Of a stretch of DNA of 64,000 bases, positions 8,275 to 17,784 are shown piece by piece. Each line of letters begins with the position of its first letter. Positions within the stretch are counted from its first letter, which is position 1. A model generated the notes under the pieces. It ran no database searches, was not told the origin of the DNA, and saw only the letters and a program-made list of their open reading frames with translations. This DNA is from Chloroflexota bacterium (GTDB lineage Bacteria; Chloroflexota; Dehalococcoidia; Tepidiformales; Tepidiformaceae), in the NCBI GenBank assembly GCA_026710655.1, contig JAPOQN010000005.1, positions 124,001 to 188,000 on the forward strand. The letters run 5' to 3'. The position numbers and the translations under genes are program-made.

Positions 8275-10722
8275 CTAGCGGCTGAGATCGAAGACGGTAA
8301 TCTGCTCCACGAGTTCACTGCCTTCGAAGCGGCTCACCTTGTAGGTGGCCACGGTGGGGTCGCCGCCGTCGTCGAGCTTGAGGCTTCCGACCTTGCCCAC
8401 GTAGGCAACGTCCTGGCCGGCATCGATGAGCTCGGCGCACTCGCCGTAGGTGGTGCAATCGGTTCCGTCGCGGGTGACCGCGCCGACCGCGGCGATGATG
8501 TCATCGCCGTCGGTGCTGGCTGCCGCCCGCGAGGCGAGCGCGAGGATGACGGTGCAGTCGTACGACTGCGCCCCGAAGACGAAGTTCCCCTCGGAGACCG
8601 CGGCGAGGCGGTCGTTGAACTCCTGGTAGGCGGGGATGGCGGGACCGGTCGCGACGAACAGCGTCAGGCCATCGAGGACTTCGGGATTCGAGGCATCGAC
8701 GCTCTCCCAGAGGGTGGGCGTGTGCATGCCGTCGGAGCCGTACATCATGTCCGGCGAGAAGCCGGCCTCAATCAGGCCCCGCGTCAGGCTGGCGCCATCG
8801 GGGATGAAGCTGATGAGGAGGATGGCGTCCGGCTCGTAGCCCTTGACCGCTTCCACCTCGGCGCTGAACACGGCGCTGTTGGGGTCGTAGGTCGTGATGT
8901 GGGTCTCGGCGCCGACGCTCTGGAGAGCGGCGTCGACGAGGTCACGGAGGGCCACGCCGTAGTCGTCGGCGCGGGCAAGGATGGCGACACGCGTTCCCCC
9001 TTCAGAGACGATCGTGTCGGCGATAACGGGCGCGACGATGGCGTCCGAGGGGGCGGTGCGGAAGTAGTAGCCGGCGTTCGCCTGGTCCGTGAAGGAGGGC
9101 GAGGTATTCGACGGCGAACACTGGGGGATACGCTCGTCGTAGAGCTTCTGGATGAAAGACTGGGAGATGCCCGAGGCAGCAGCCCCAACAATGACGTGGG
9201 CGCCCTCGCCGAGGAGGCGATTGACCGCCTCCGAGGCGACGTCCGGGTCGGTGCCGCTGTCGGCGTAGGTGACCTCGACATCGCCTCCCCCGGCGACGAT
9301 GTCCTCAATGGCGAGGCTCACGGAGGCGATCATGGGAACGCCGTACTCACCAAGCTGGCCCGTCTCGGGGAGGATCACGCCAATGTGGAGGGTGGGGGCG
9401 GCAGGAGCGGCCTCAGTGGGTGCGGGTGCGGCAGCGGCCACGAGGTCGGCGAGATGGCTTTCGCGCGAACCCACGGCCACCAGGACGCCGTCCTGGAACT
9501 GCGCGATGGCGTAGTTACCAACGGTCGGGTCGCCGACACCGTCGAGATCGAGGGGACCGCTCACGCCGACGTAATCGATGTTCTCACCCTCAGCGAGGAG
9601 CGCGGAGCAGTCGGCGTAGGTGCGGCACTCGGTACCGCCGTCGGTGAGGGTTCCAAGCGCCTCGATTATGGCATCGCCATCGGCGCTGCCAGCGGCCTCG
9701 GCGGCGAGAACGAGGAGCACGACGCAGTCGTAGGACTGACCACCGTAGATGAGGTTGCCACCGGTGATGGGACCGAGGCGGTCGTTGAACTCCCTGGAGC
9801 CGCTGGCCCCGATGAGCTTCATGCCGTCGAGGACGTTGGCGTCGTTCGGGTCGATCAGCTCCCAGAGAGTCGGGAAGAACAGGCCATCGGCGGCGTACTG
9901 GATCTCAGCGCCGAAGCCGGCCTCGAGGAGGCCGCGGATGATGCTCGTGCCCTCCTCGAAGGAGATGTGCACGATGGCATCGGGGCCGTAGCCCCTGGTA
10001 GCCGCCACCTCGGACTCGAAGGAGGAGGCGTTCGGGTCGAAGGAAATGATGGTCGACTCGGCGCCGAGCTCGTTGAGGGCGCCTACCATGAGGTTGGCGA
10101 GGGCGTTCCCGTAGTCGTCGGCGCGGGCGAGGATGGCGACGCGCGTGCCGCCATCGGCGACAACCTCGTCGGCGATGATGGGGGCGACCGCCTCATCCGG
10201 CGGAACGGTGCGGAAGTAGTATCCGGCGTTCTCCTGGGTGCTGAACGAAGGAGAAGTATTCGAGGGGGAGCACTGCGGGATTTTCTCGTCGTAGAGGCGC
10301 TGGATGAACGCTTGCGAGATGCCCGAAGCGGCGGCCCCGACAATGACATCGGCGCCTTCGCCAAGGAGGCGGTTCACGGACTCGGACGCAACGTCGGGGT
10401 TCGTTCCCGTGTCCGCGTAGGTCACGGTGATGGCGCCGCCGGCCTCAAGGATGTCCGCGACGGCCAGCTTCACCGACTCGATCATGGGCGGGTTGAGGAA
10501 GCCAAGCGCGCCCGTCTCGGGGAGGACGACGCCGATGTGCAACTCGACTGCCTCATCGGTGGCTGGTTCTTCGGTCTCAGCCGCTTCGGTGGCCGGAGCG
10601 GGGGTGGGTTCCGGGGTGGCCTGTTCGTCTTCGTCATCGCCACAGGCGACTACTGCGAAGGCAGCAAGCAGGGCAACCAGGGAGACCAAAGTCAGGCGTC
10701 GGAACAGTCTAGAGCTATACAC
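8275..10722 (-). CDS. Tandem-fused branched-chain amino acid binding lipoprotein (two Peripla_BP_6 domains)
   Basis: Extracellular substrate-binding lipoprotein for a LIV-type importer, 815 aa, about twice the usual length. A lipoprotein signal ends in AVVAC (Cys27) and an acidic/Pro/Thr linker follows. Two full-length homologous binding domains come next: about 61-425, beginning LHIGVVLPETG, and 445-815, beginning LHIGVILPETG. A short Ala/Pro linker joins them. Both keep matching landmarks (YADxGTxPDVASE, VGAAASGIS, QCSPSNTSPSF, ILARADDYG, QSYDC), so this is an internal duplication. GTG 10722 is chosen because GAGAGGGA precedes it at good spacing. It faces livHMGF, its likely partner. Confidence 0.88.
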   Translation of the reverse strand: MYSSRLFRRLTLVSLVALLAAFAVVACGDDEDEQATPEPTPAPATEAAETEEPATDEAVELHIGVVLPETGALGFLNPPMIESVKLAVADILEAGGAITVTYADTGTNPDVASESVNRLLGEGADVIVGAAASGISQAFIQRLYDEKIPQCSPSNTSPSFSTQENAGYYFRTVPPDEAVAPIIADEVVADGGTRVAILARADDYGNALANLMVGALNELGAESTIISFDPNASSFESEVAATRGYGPDAIVHISFEEGTSIIRGLLEAGFGAEIQYAADGLFFPTLWELIDPNDANVLDGMKLIGASGSREFNDRLGPITGGNLIYGGQSYDCVVLLVLAAEAAGSADGDAIIEALGTLTDGGTECRTYADCSALLAEGENIDYVGVSGPLDLDGVGDPTVGNYAIAQFQDGVLVAVGSRESHLADLVAAAAPAPTEAAPAAPTLHIGVILPETGQLGEYGVPMIASVSLAIEDIVAGGGDVEVTYADSGTDPDVASEAVNRLLGEGAHVIVGAAASGISQSFIQKLYDERIPQCSPSNTSPSFTDQANAGYYFRTAPSDAIVAPVIADTIVSEGGTRVAILARADDYGVALRDLVDAALQSVGAETHITTYDPNSAVFSAEVEAVKGYEPDAILLISFIPDGASLTRGLIEAGFSPDMMYGSDGMHTPTLWESVDASNPEVLDGLTLFVATGPAIPAYQEFNDRLAAVSEGNFVFGAQSYDCTVILALASRAAASTDGDDIIAAVGAVTRDGTDCTTYGECAELIDAGQDVAYVGKVGSLKLDDGGDPTVATYKVSRFEGSELVEQITVFDLSR

Positions 10723-10784
10723 CGCATCCCTCTCAACGTGTGTGTTGGAGAGATGATACCCCCACGCAAACCCCTGCTAGCGAA

Positions 10785-11579
10785 TCAGCGCCCGGGAGAT
10801 TCGAGCAAGTGCTCCCTGGCAGCTTCGACTGTGACCGCGCTTACACCAGCCTCTCGCAGGTAGGCCTCGGCGCTGACGTGCTCCTCGCGCAGCCAGGCGA
10901 GGAAGCGGAGCATGGCGCCGGCGGAGGTCTCGAGGAGCCTGGCCCAGCTCTCTCGGGTCATGTGAAGGGCCTCCATCTGCCTGCCGAAGCGATCGACGTG
11001 GGGCTGGAGCCACTCGCCGGTGAGGGCGTAGTCCTGGGCGATCGTGTCGTCATCGACGCCGAGGGAGGAGAGGAGGAGGGCGGCGGCCACGCCGGTGCGG
11101 TCGCGGCCACCCGTGCAGTGGAACACAAGCGGGACCTGGGCGGGGTCGGCGGCGAGCTCGAAGAACGCGCGAAAGGCGCCGGGGGCGCGCCCCGCCATCT
11201 GGATGTAGGACTGGGACCAGTCGATCTCACCGGAAGCGAGGGACTGGAAGCGATCGCGCCGCTCCTCGGGGGTCATCACCGTGTCACCGCCGATAGGGAG
11301 GTTGCGCCAGTCGATGCCGTAGTCAGCGAAGGGCGAGAGGCCATCACCTTCGAGCTCCAGGGCGTTGCGCAGATCGACGACGGTGCGGATGCCGAGGTGA
11401 TCCCGCAGGAGGGCCAACCCGGCGGGGCTGATGTGGTGCATCATCCCGCAGCGGTAGACCCGCCCGGAACGGACGACCCGTCCGTCCTGCGTGTGGTAGC
11501 CGCCGAGGTCGCGGAAGTTGACGGCGCCCTCGATGTCGGCATCGAGGCAGCGAGTGTCGGCGGTCTGGGTGTTGGTCAC
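10785..11579 (-). CDS. Tyrosine/dual-specificity-type phosphatase
   Basis: CX5R phosphatase of the bacterial tyrosine-phosphatase family, 264 aa. The P-loop HCTGGRDRTG places the nucleophile at Cys155 and the phosphate-binding Arg at 161; NFRDLGG (21-27) is the family's N-terminal motif. The reading frame runs on upstream, but that part only shadows the next gene. GTG 11579 has GAGGA seven bases before it and begins the conserved region. Its physiological substrate (protein, phosphoinositide or small molecule) cannot be told from the sequence. Confidence 0.85.
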   Translation of the reverse strand: MTNTQTADTRCLDADIEGAVNFRDLGGYHTQDGRVVRSGRVYRCGMMHHISPAGLALLRDHLGIRTVVDLRNALELEGDGLSPFADYGIDWRNLPIGGDTVMTPEERRDRFQSLASGEIDWSQSYIQMAGRAPGAFRAFFELAADPAQVPLVFHCTGGRDRTGVAAALLLSSLGVDDDTIAQDYALTGEWLQPHVDRFGRQMEALHMTRESWARLLETSAGAMLRFLAWLREEHVSAEAYLREAGVSAVTVEAAREHLLESPGR

Positions 11580-11655
11580 GGGCAATTCCTCGGGTCTGGC
11601 TGGAGCGTACCGGAAGCCTGACAGGGGACGGCTAACGGTCCACGAACGCGCGGCG

Positions 11656-12702
11656 CTAGCGGGAGGCGAGGCGCTGGCGGAGGCGGGGGAGCACTTCTGT
11701 GGAGAAGCGCGTGACCGTCTCGACAACCTCACCGGGAGGGAGCCCGCCCTGGTCCATCTGGACCATGAGCAGCTCGACGCCGCCGGTGGCGCGAATGCGG
11801 CCTTCAAGGTCGGCAATGACGTCTTCGACGCTTCCACAGACGGCCTGCGCCTCGGGCGTCGCGAGGGCCTCGAAGTGGGGAGGCAGTGGGCCGGTCGCTC
11901 CAGCGATGTCGCGGAGGACCCACGAGAGGTAGCCGGTCTGGAAGGGACGCCAGTACTCGACGGTCTCGGCGGTGGAGCCGGCGCCGACGTGACAGTGGAC
12001 GTGAAGGGCGACGCGCCCGCCCTCGGGGTCGTGGCCGGCTTGCTCCCAGCCCTCGCGGTAGCGCTGGACAAGTCCGGGAGGCGCCTCGACGCCCACGGAG
12101 ACGGTGGGGATGACGATGGGGCAGCGGAGAGCAACGGCACGGTCGACGGACTCGGGAGAGCTGGCCGAAAGCCAGATCGGCGGGTGGGGCTGCTGGACCG
12201 GGCGGGGGTGGACGGTGACGCCATCAAGTGGGGGCCGGAAAGCGCCCGACCAGGTCACGTCCTCCTCCGTCCAGAGGCGACGGAGGAGTTCGACGGACTC
12301 GGCGAGCATCTCGGCGGAGCGCTCCTGGTCCTGACCGAACTGGGCGTAGTGGGCGCGGTAGACGCCGCGGCCGCCGACGAGTTCGGCGCGGCCGCCGGAG
12401 AGCACATCGACCGTGCCGTAGTCCTCGGCGAGGCGGACGGGGTCGTGGTGGGGGAGGAGGGAGACGGCGGTGGAGAGGCGGAGGGCGGTCGTGCGCTCGG
12501 CGACGGCGGCGAGGATGGGGGTGGGGGAGGAGAGGATGTACTCGCTGAAGTGGTGCTCGCCCAGGTGGAACGACCAGAAGCCGAGGTCCTCGGCGAGGGC
12601 GCCGAGGTCGACGAGCTGGCGGAAGCGGTCGTGGGGGCTGAGGCGCTCGCCGGTGCGGGGATGAGGGAGGTTATCGCCGAGGGAGACGAGGCCAACGTCC
12701 AC
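11656..12702 (-). CDS. LLM-class flavin-dependent oxidoreductase
   Basis: Luciferase-like monooxygenase family TIM-barrel enzyme using reduced FMN or F420, 348 aa. Landmarks are FHLGEHHFSEY near residue 50, a conserved DYGTVDVLSGGRAELVGGRG stretch and IWLSASSPESV in the cofactor-binding half. The GTG start has AGAGGA five bases upstream. The family ranges from true two-component monooxygenases to F420-dependent dehydrogenases, so the substrate is not assigned. Confidence 0.85.
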   Translation of the reverse strand: MDVGLVSLGDNLPHPRTGERLSPHDRFRQLVDLGALAEDLGFWSFHLGEHHFSEYILSSPTPILAAVAERTTALRLSTAVSLLPHHDPVRLAEDYGTVDVLSGGRAELVGGRGVYRAHYAQFGQDQERSAEMLAESVELLRRLWTEEDVTWSGAFRPPLDGVTVHPRPVQQPHPPIWLSASSPESVDRAVALRCPIVIPTVSVGVEAPPGLVQRYREGWEQAGHDPEGGRVALHVHCHVGAGSTAETVEYWRPFQTGYLSWVLRDIAGATGPLPPHFEALATPEAQAVCGSVEDVIADLEGRIRATGGVELLMVQMDQGGLPPGEVVETVTRFSTEVLPRLRQRLASR

Positions 12703-12749
12703 GGTGTTCCTCTACGCGCGCCTGGAGCATGCACGCTAGCACGTCCATC

Positions 12750-14843
12750 TCAAGGGCGTCGGGCGCCGCGAAGGAGGAGGAGGAGGTTCCCGGCGGCGCC
12801 CAGGGCAACCGTCAAGCCCAGTACGAGCAGGAGCATGAGGTGCGGGGGCGACCCCGTGCCGGAGACGAGTCCACCGCCGGTATCGGCAGGGGCGGGGGCG
12901 GCCCCGGCCTCCTCGCCGGAGGGAGCCTCGGCGGCGGCTTCGAGGAAGACACTGCGGCCCTCGCCGCCAGGGACGTAGCGAGGGTCGCCGGCGGCGACCG
13001 TTCCGAGCGCCAGCAGGTATTCGCGCAGTGCCTGCTCGTAGCTGGCGAGGATCTGCAGCTTGTCCGGGTTGGCGCCGAGCATCGTGTAGCCGTCCCCACC
13101 GTTGGCGACAAAGCTGCTGGTCACGATGGAGACAGAAGGCGCGCCCTCCACGATCGCGCCTTCCGCAATGATCGGGACGCCACCGGCCAGGGTCAGGCTC
13201 ACCACGCGGTGGCCGGTCGGGCGGGAGGGATCGTAGACGGCGGCAATCCCGCTGACCTGGAGGAAAGCCCCGCTGGGGGCGGGGTAGCGCGCGCCCGAAA
13301 CCTCGAAAATGGCCTTGAGGTCGGCGGGGGAGACGTTCGCGACCACCGAGACGGCATTGGGGAAGGGAAGCACATCAAGCGTATTGACGAGGAAGATCTG
13401 GCCGGGGGCGGTCCCGCTCGTGGGGAGCGTGTCGCCGGCATTCTGGCGGATGCCACCGCTGTTGGTGATCGCGACAACGGGGTGTTCCGGGCCGCGCTCG
13501 GGAAGGCCCAGGGTGGCGGCCATCCGGTCGTAAGCATGGAGGAAGGCATCGGCGATGAGGTTGCCGGCGTTGCTCTCGCCGCCGCGCACGCCGGCGCGCG
13601 AGACATCGAGCAGCACCTCCGTCGTCGCGACGGCAACGCTCGCGAGACCAGCGAGGCAGGCGGCCACGGGCTCCTCGACCGTTGCGAGGAGCGCGGGGTC
13701 GGCGGCAACAGCGCCGGTGAACCCGACAGCAACGGCGGCCTCGCTCTCGGGGACGACCGGTCGGGGGTAGCTGGACGCCGCGACGATGCTCTCGACCTCG
13801 CCGGCCGCGTCGAAGACGGCATCGAGGCGGCCGACGTACCTGTAGCTACCCGCGGTGGTCACGATGTAGACGGTCCTGCCATCGGCGTCCGCAGCTTCAA
13901 GCGGGTATTCGCCTTCGATCGGAGCGCCCTCACCTGGCAGGAGCTGGAGGGACGCCTCCACGGCGGGACTCTGGAGGAGGGCGTGGCCGCCGCCGGAGAC
14001 GACGATGTCCACGCCACGCAGCAAGGCCACGATCTCCACGTCGCTCGCGAGACTCTGGAGGTGGCTGACGAAGACGATCTTGTTGACGCCCCGCCCAAGC
14101 AGGCGATCGATCTCGGACTGGACGGCGGCCGCGGTCGCGGCCAGATCGTGGGTGACGGTGACGTTCCGGGGGATGGAGATGGTGGCCAGGCCCGGGGTCG
14201 TCGCGCCCACGAGGCCAAAGCGCGCGCCGGTAACCTGATCGTCGAGGATCATCGAACGCCCAATCACGCGGCTACCGGCAACAGGCAGATCGATGAGGCC
14301 GTCCTCATCGACGAGGTCGGCGAAGCCGGGCTCGCCGGAGAAGTCGAGGTTGGCGCTGAGGAAGGGCTGGCCGTCGAAGCTGCGTATGAAGCGCTGGAGA
14401 ACATCCGGGGTGGCGTCGAACTCGTGGTTGCCGATGACGTGGGCATCGTAGGGAATGGCGCTCTGGGCAACCGCATCGAAGAAGGGGCTGCCCTCGCGCT
14501 GGCCGCAGATGAACGCGGAGGAGGAGAGGAAGACATCGCCGGCGTAGACGGCCAGGATTGCGTTCCCGCCAGCGCGGGCCTGGGCGATCTCACGGTCGAT
14601 GACGGCCTTGAACGCGGCGATCCCGGCCACGGGCACCTCGACGGGGCGGCCATCCACCTCGGCCGCATTCGTGAGTGGCAGCAAGGCCGACTCGCCATCG
14701 TTGTTGTGGAGGAGGGGGAGCGTGACTTCACCGCCACCCTGCGCCTGCGCGGTGAGGGGATGATCTCGGTCGAGGGTGGGAAGCAGCGCCAGGGCCGCCA
14801 CAAACACGAGAGCGGCGGGCAATGCGGTTCGCAAAGAGGGCAT
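12750..14843 (-). CDS. 5'-nucleotidase / 2',3'-cyclic phosphodiesterase-like surface enzyme
   Basis: UshA/YfkN-type metallophosphoesterase, 697 aa, predicted outside the membrane. An N-terminal signal peptide (about 1-34, ending AQA) is followed by the metallophosphatase domain: HNND (46-49), a GD motif (Asp103) and GNHEFD (138-143), all typical metal ligands. The second half carries the 5'-nucleotidase C-terminal domain with SGGIRQNAGDTLP. A hydrophobic helix plus Arg-rich tail ends the protein, so it is likely anchored. The HNND replaces the more common HTND. It would release phosphate or nucleosides from external nucleotides. GTGAGG precedes the ATG. Confidence 0.87.
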   Translation of the reverse strand: MPSLRTALPAALVFVAALALLPTLDRDHPLTAQAQGGGEVTLPLLHNNDGESALLPLTNAAEVDGRPVEVPVAGIAAFKAVIDREIAQARAGGNAILAVYAGDVFLSSSAFICGQREGSPFFDAVAQSAIPYDAHVIGNHEFDATPDVLQRFIRSFDGQPFLSANLDFSGEPGFADLVDEDGLIDLPVAGSRVIGRSMILDDQVTGARFGLVGATTPGLATISIPRNVTVTHDLAATAAAVQSEIDRLLGRGVNKIVFVSHLQSLASDVEIVALLRGVDIVVSGGGHALLQSPAVEASLQLLPGEGAPIEGEYPLEAADADGRTVYIVTTAGSYRYVGRLDAVFDAAGEVESIVAASSYPRPVVPESEAAVAVGFTGAVAADPALLATVEEPVAACLAGLASVAVATTEVLLDVSRAGVRGGESNAGNLIADAFLHAYDRMAATLGLPERGPEHPVVAITNSGGIRQNAGDTLPTSGTAPGQIFLVNTLDVLPFPNAVSVVANVSPADLKAIFEVSGARYPAPSGAFLQVSGIAAVYDPSRPTGHRVVSLTLAGGVPIIAEGAIVEGAPSVSIVTSSFVANGGDGYTMLGANPDKLQILASYEQALREYLLALGTVAAGDPRYVPGGEGRSVFLEAAAEAPSGEEAGAAPAPADTGGGLVSGTGSPPHLMLLLVLGLTVALGAAGNLLLLLRGARRP

Positions 14844-14906
14844 GGGAACCTCACGGAAAGGGAACCGGACGGCGCTCGCCCGAGAGTCCGGCGAGCCTAC
14901 GCGCGC

Positions 14907-16121
14907 CTACGTCACCACGCCAGCAAGGAGCCCAGCCGCGCCACCCGCGAGCACGAGCCAGACAGTGCTCGGGGAGAAGCGCACGAGCACGACCGCGGCG
15001 ATGGCGAGCACGACCCAGGCGAAGGCGTCGTCGATGACGATGCGTCCGAGCGAGATCACGACGACGGCCATGACGGCGACGGCGGCTGCGCCCACGCCGT
15101 CGAGGAAGCCGGAGGCCCAGGGCGCCTCGCGGAGGCGGGGCACGAGGGGGTGGGTGATCGCGACGAAGAAGAAGGAGGGCAGGAAGATGCCGAGTGTCGC
15201 GACGATGGCGCCGGGAAAGCCATCGAAGACGTAGCCAACGAAGGTGGCGGTGGTGAAGACGGGGCCGGGGGTGAACTGGCCGACGGCGACGGCGTCGACG
15301 AGGGTCTGCTCGGTGAGCCAGCCGCGGCTGGTGACGAAGTCGGCCTCGAGGAAGGCGACGAGGACGTAGCCGCTGCCGTAGAGCGTGCCGCCGATCTTGA
15401 GGAAGACCCAGAAGAGCTCGGGGAGGGCGAAGCCGGCGGGGCTGGCGAGCAGCACGAAGCCGCCCGCGCGGCGGCCGGTCACGCGCAGCCAGCGGCGGGC
15501 GGCGCGCCAGACCGTGCGGGGGTTGGGAAGGGGGGCATCGAGGGGTTTGCGGAGGGGCTCGGGTGCGAGCCGTCGCCAGGCGAGGAGGGCGAGCCCCGCC
15601 CCGATGATGACAATCGCCTCGTTGAGCCCCACGAGTGCGAGCACGACGGCGGCGCCCGAAACGACAGCGGTATCCCAGGCGCGGACGGCGGTCGTCCGCA
15701 GGCTCCAGATGGCTTGCACGACGATGGCGAGAATCACGGGCTGAACGCCGCGGAGGAGGGCGGTACCGGCAGGGGGCTCGCCGTACTCGACGTAGATCCA
15801 GGCGAAAGCAAGGACGATGGCGAAGGCGGGCAGGATGAAGGCCGCGCCTCCGAGCCAGAGGCCGGCCCAGCCGGCGCGGCGGGCGCCGAGGTGCATGGCG
15901 AGCTCAGTGGAGTTGGGGCCGGGGATGAGGCTGGCGACGGCGAGGTGGTCGAGCAGGTCCTGGTCGGAGAGCCACTTGCGGCGCTCGACGAGGTCGCGAC
16001 GCATGATGGCGACGTGAGCGGCGGGGCCGCCGAAGGCGACGACGCCGAGGCGGAGGAAGTAGCCGACGGCCTCCCAGAGGGGCCCTCGGCCGGGGGCGGG
16101 GGTGGAGTTCGATTCGTTCAC
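14907..16121 (-). CDS. Chromate transporter family protein (ChrA-like)
   Basis: Integral membrane protein of the CHR family, about 404 aa, the length of the two-domain (LCHR) type. The two halves repeat family motifs: FGGPAAHVA and PGPNSTELAMHLG in the first, and FLKIGGTLYGSGYV, DFV and TPGPVFTTATFVGY in the second. Members export chromate, but many CHR homologues have no tested substrate. GTG 16121 is chosen because residues upstream only mirror the neighbouring reductase; no good ribosome-binding site is visible, so the start is uncertain. Confidence 0.85.
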   Translation of the reverse strand: MNESNSTPAPGRGPLWEAVGYFLRLGVVAFGGPAAHVAIMRRDLVERRKWLSDQDLLDHLAVASLIPGPNSTELAMHLGARRAGWAGLWLGGAAFILPAFAIVLAFAWIYVEYGEPPAGTALLRGVQPVILAIVVQAIWSLRTTAVRAWDTAVVSGAAVVLALVGLNEAIVIIGAGLALLAWRRLAPEPLRKPLDAPLPNPRTVWRAARRWLRVTGRRAGGFVLLASPAGFALPELFWVFLKIGGTLYGSGYVLVAFLEADFVTSRGWLTEQTLVDAVAVGQFTPGPVFTTATFVGYVFDGFPGAIVATLGIFLPSFFFVAITHPLVPRLREAPWASGFLDGVGAAAVAVMAVVVISLGRIVIDDAFAWVVLAIAAVVLVRFSPSTVWLVLAGGAAGLLAGVVT

Positions 16122-16182
16122 GGCCAGCGGTCGGGGGCACGATACCGGCCCGGCGCAGCCGGGGTGTGAACGGGCGGGGGCG

Positions 16183-17004
16183 TCAGTAGAGGCGGGCTGC
16201 CTCGGCCTCGAGGGCACGGCGCTCGGCCTCGTCCATGGGGCTCCAGTCGGCGGCGGTGGCCACGTTTTCGTGGATGCGGGAGGGGTAGCGCGCGCCGGGG
16301 ATGGCGACGGAGACGCCGGGATTCGACCAGACGTAGCGGAGGAGGTTGGCGGGCGTGAGGGGACCGTCGTAGCCGCCAGCGATGCGTCCACGCATGGCGC
16401 TGGTGCGGCCGGAGCCGCCGACGGGCCGCATCACGATCACGCCGACGTCGTGCTCGGCGGCGAGGTCGATGAGGGGGGCGGTGGCCGGGTAGAAGGCGGA
16501 GTACTCGAGCATGACCGTGTCGAACTCGCCGCAGGTGATGGCCTTACGAACGATGTCGGCGGTGTGGGAGGAGATACCGATGTGGTCGATGAGGCCGCGA
16601 TAGCGGGCCGTCTGAAGGCCGGCGAGAGCGCCGTCCTCGTGCATGACGGCCTCCCAGGCTTCGTCCGTGGAGACGTCGTGGAGCTGGTAGAGAGCGATGC
16701 GCTCTCGGCCGAGGGCTCGCAGGGAACGGTCGATGTCGTACTGGGCGCCGTTGGCGGTGCGGCTGAAGGTCTTGCTGGCGAGGCAGAGGCCGGCGGGGGC
16801 GTCGAATTCGCGGAGGACCTGGCCGATGAGCATCTCGCTGCCGGCGTACTCGCGGGCGGTGTCGATGAAGGTGATGCCGGCGTCGAGGGCGGCGCGGAGG
16901 GTCTCGCCGCCCTCGGGGGAGGGAGGGGGGTCCATGGCGCCAAGGCCGAGCTCGGGGACCATGAGGCCGGTGCGGCCGAGCCTGCGCCGCTTCAGATCGG
17001 GCAT
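16183..17004 (-). CDS. Aldo/keto reductase
   Basis: NADPH-type (beta/alpha)8 oxidoreductase, 273 aa. The catalytic tetrad is visible as Asp48 (FIDTA), Tyr53 (REY), Lys78 (LASK) and His109 (YQLHD). The ATG at 17004 lies five bases after the stop of the Rieske gene, so the two are probably co-transcribed. The substrate is unknown. The start at MPDLKRRRLGRTG matches the usual family beginning. Confidence 0.88.
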   Translation of the reverse strand: MPDLKRRRLGRTGLMVPELGLGAMDPPPSPEGGETLRAALDAGITFIDTAREYAGSEMLIGQVLREFDAPAGLCLASKTFSRTANGAQYDIDRSLRALGRERIALYQLHDVSTDEAWEAVMHEDGALAGLQTARYRGLIDHIGISSHTADIVRKAITCGEFDTVMLEYSAFYPATAPLIDLAAEHDVGVIVMRPVGGSGRTSAMRGRIAGGYDGPLTPANLLRYVWSNPGVSVAIPGARYPSRIHENVATAADWSPMDEAERRALEAEAARLY

Positions 17005-17009
17005 GGCGG

Positions 17010-17678
17010 CTAACCGAAGGTCATCCGCGGGACGGAGGCGGGGGAAGGGGCGGGGTACTTCTGGGGCGGGCGCGCGACGGTGGGCCTCTCCTCGCGGGGG
17101 ATGCGGTTGAAGGCGACGCGCATGGCCTCGTGGGAGTCGTGCCACGCGCGCAGGGCGCGGGCGATGGCAAGCGCGTTGGGCAGGTCAGCCGCCTGGACGG
17201 TGCGGGGCATCCCCTCGGGAGGCTCGACCTCGGTGCCAACGACCGCCGCGCGGCGCCAGTCGACCAGGATCTGGCGGGCGCCCTCGGTGGCGCCGACGAG
17301 GGCGACGGCCTCATCGGTCGCGGCGAAGAAGGCCTGGCGGGCCTCTTCGTACGTGGCGGCGAGGTCTTCGATGCCGACGTAAACGCCGTCTTCGCGGAGC
17401 TCGACGGGGTAGGAGGGAGGGCCCTCCTCGTAGGTGGGGGAGGGGTAGCCGTCGTGGGGGTCGAACTCGTACTGGTGGAGGGGGCAGATCAGCCAGCCGC
17501 GGTCGATGTAACCCTCGCCAAGGGGGGCGTTCTCGTGGGGGCAGCGGTTATCGAGCGCGCCATAGCGCCCTTCGTGCATCGTGAGCACGAGGAGGCTGCG
17601 TCCGGCAAGGACGGTCTTGACGTCTCCTTCTTCGAGTTCGTCGCGGGCGGCGACGCGGTGCCAGTCGATGTGGGCCAC
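17010..17678 (-). CDS. Rieske [2Fe-2S] protein with uncharacterised C-terminal region
   Basis: Ferredoxin-like electron-transfer protein, 222 aa. The Rieske cluster ligands are clear: Cys46-Pro-His48 and Cys65-Pro-Leu-His68, 16 residues apart. Residues about 5-105 are the Rieske domain. About 115 further residues, ending in a Pro-rich tail, match nothing I recognise. It could feed electrons to an oxygenase or to the adjacent aldo/keto reductase, but no oxygenase alpha subunit is next to it. There is no ribosome-binding site; TATCAT lies 6 bases before the GTG. Confidence 0.82.
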   Translation of the reverse strand: MAHIDWHRVAARDELEEGDVKTVLAGRSLLVLTMHEGRYGALDNRCPHENAPLGEGYIDRGWLICPLHQYEFDPHDGYPSPTYEEGPPSYPVELREDGVYVGIEDLAATYEEARQAFFAATDEAVALVGATEGARQILVDWRRAAVVGTEVEPPEGMPRTVQAADLPNALAIARALRAWHDSHEAMRVAFNRIPREERPTVARPPQKYPAPSPASVPRMTFG

Positions 17679-17684
17679 GGCAGG

Positions 17685-17690
17685 ATGATA
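17685..17690 (-). promoter_or_regulatory. -10-like TATCAT, leaderless start of Rieske gene
   Basis: On the minus strand TATCAT is followed by 6 bases and the GTG start, with no Shine-Dalgarno sequence between. A weak TTCTGA lies 17 bases further upstream. Confidence 0.4.
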
Positions 17691-17784
17691 GCGCGGACGG
17701 AGCGTAGTCAGAATTGCAAACCTTGCTGACGGGCATATCGCGTTTGACTTAGACTGCCGCGAAATCGGCACCCGGGAGGGCACC

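Noticed and set aside
8257..10863. Plus-strand reading frame of 868 codons
   Set aside because: It is antisense to the double binding protein, whose lipobox and repeated domains are unmistakable.
12729..16169. Very long plus-strand reading frame (1146 codons)
   Set aside because: It lies antisense to the 5'-nucleotidase and chromate transporter genes, which have clear motifs and signal peptides. The long frame reflects high G+C codon bias and its translation is low-complexity Gly/Glu/Ala.
17740..17760. Consensus promoter TTGACT before the peptide-binding protein
   Set aside because: No -10-like hexamer lies at 16-18 bases; a weak TTGCAA / TATCGC pair further upstream is no stronger.
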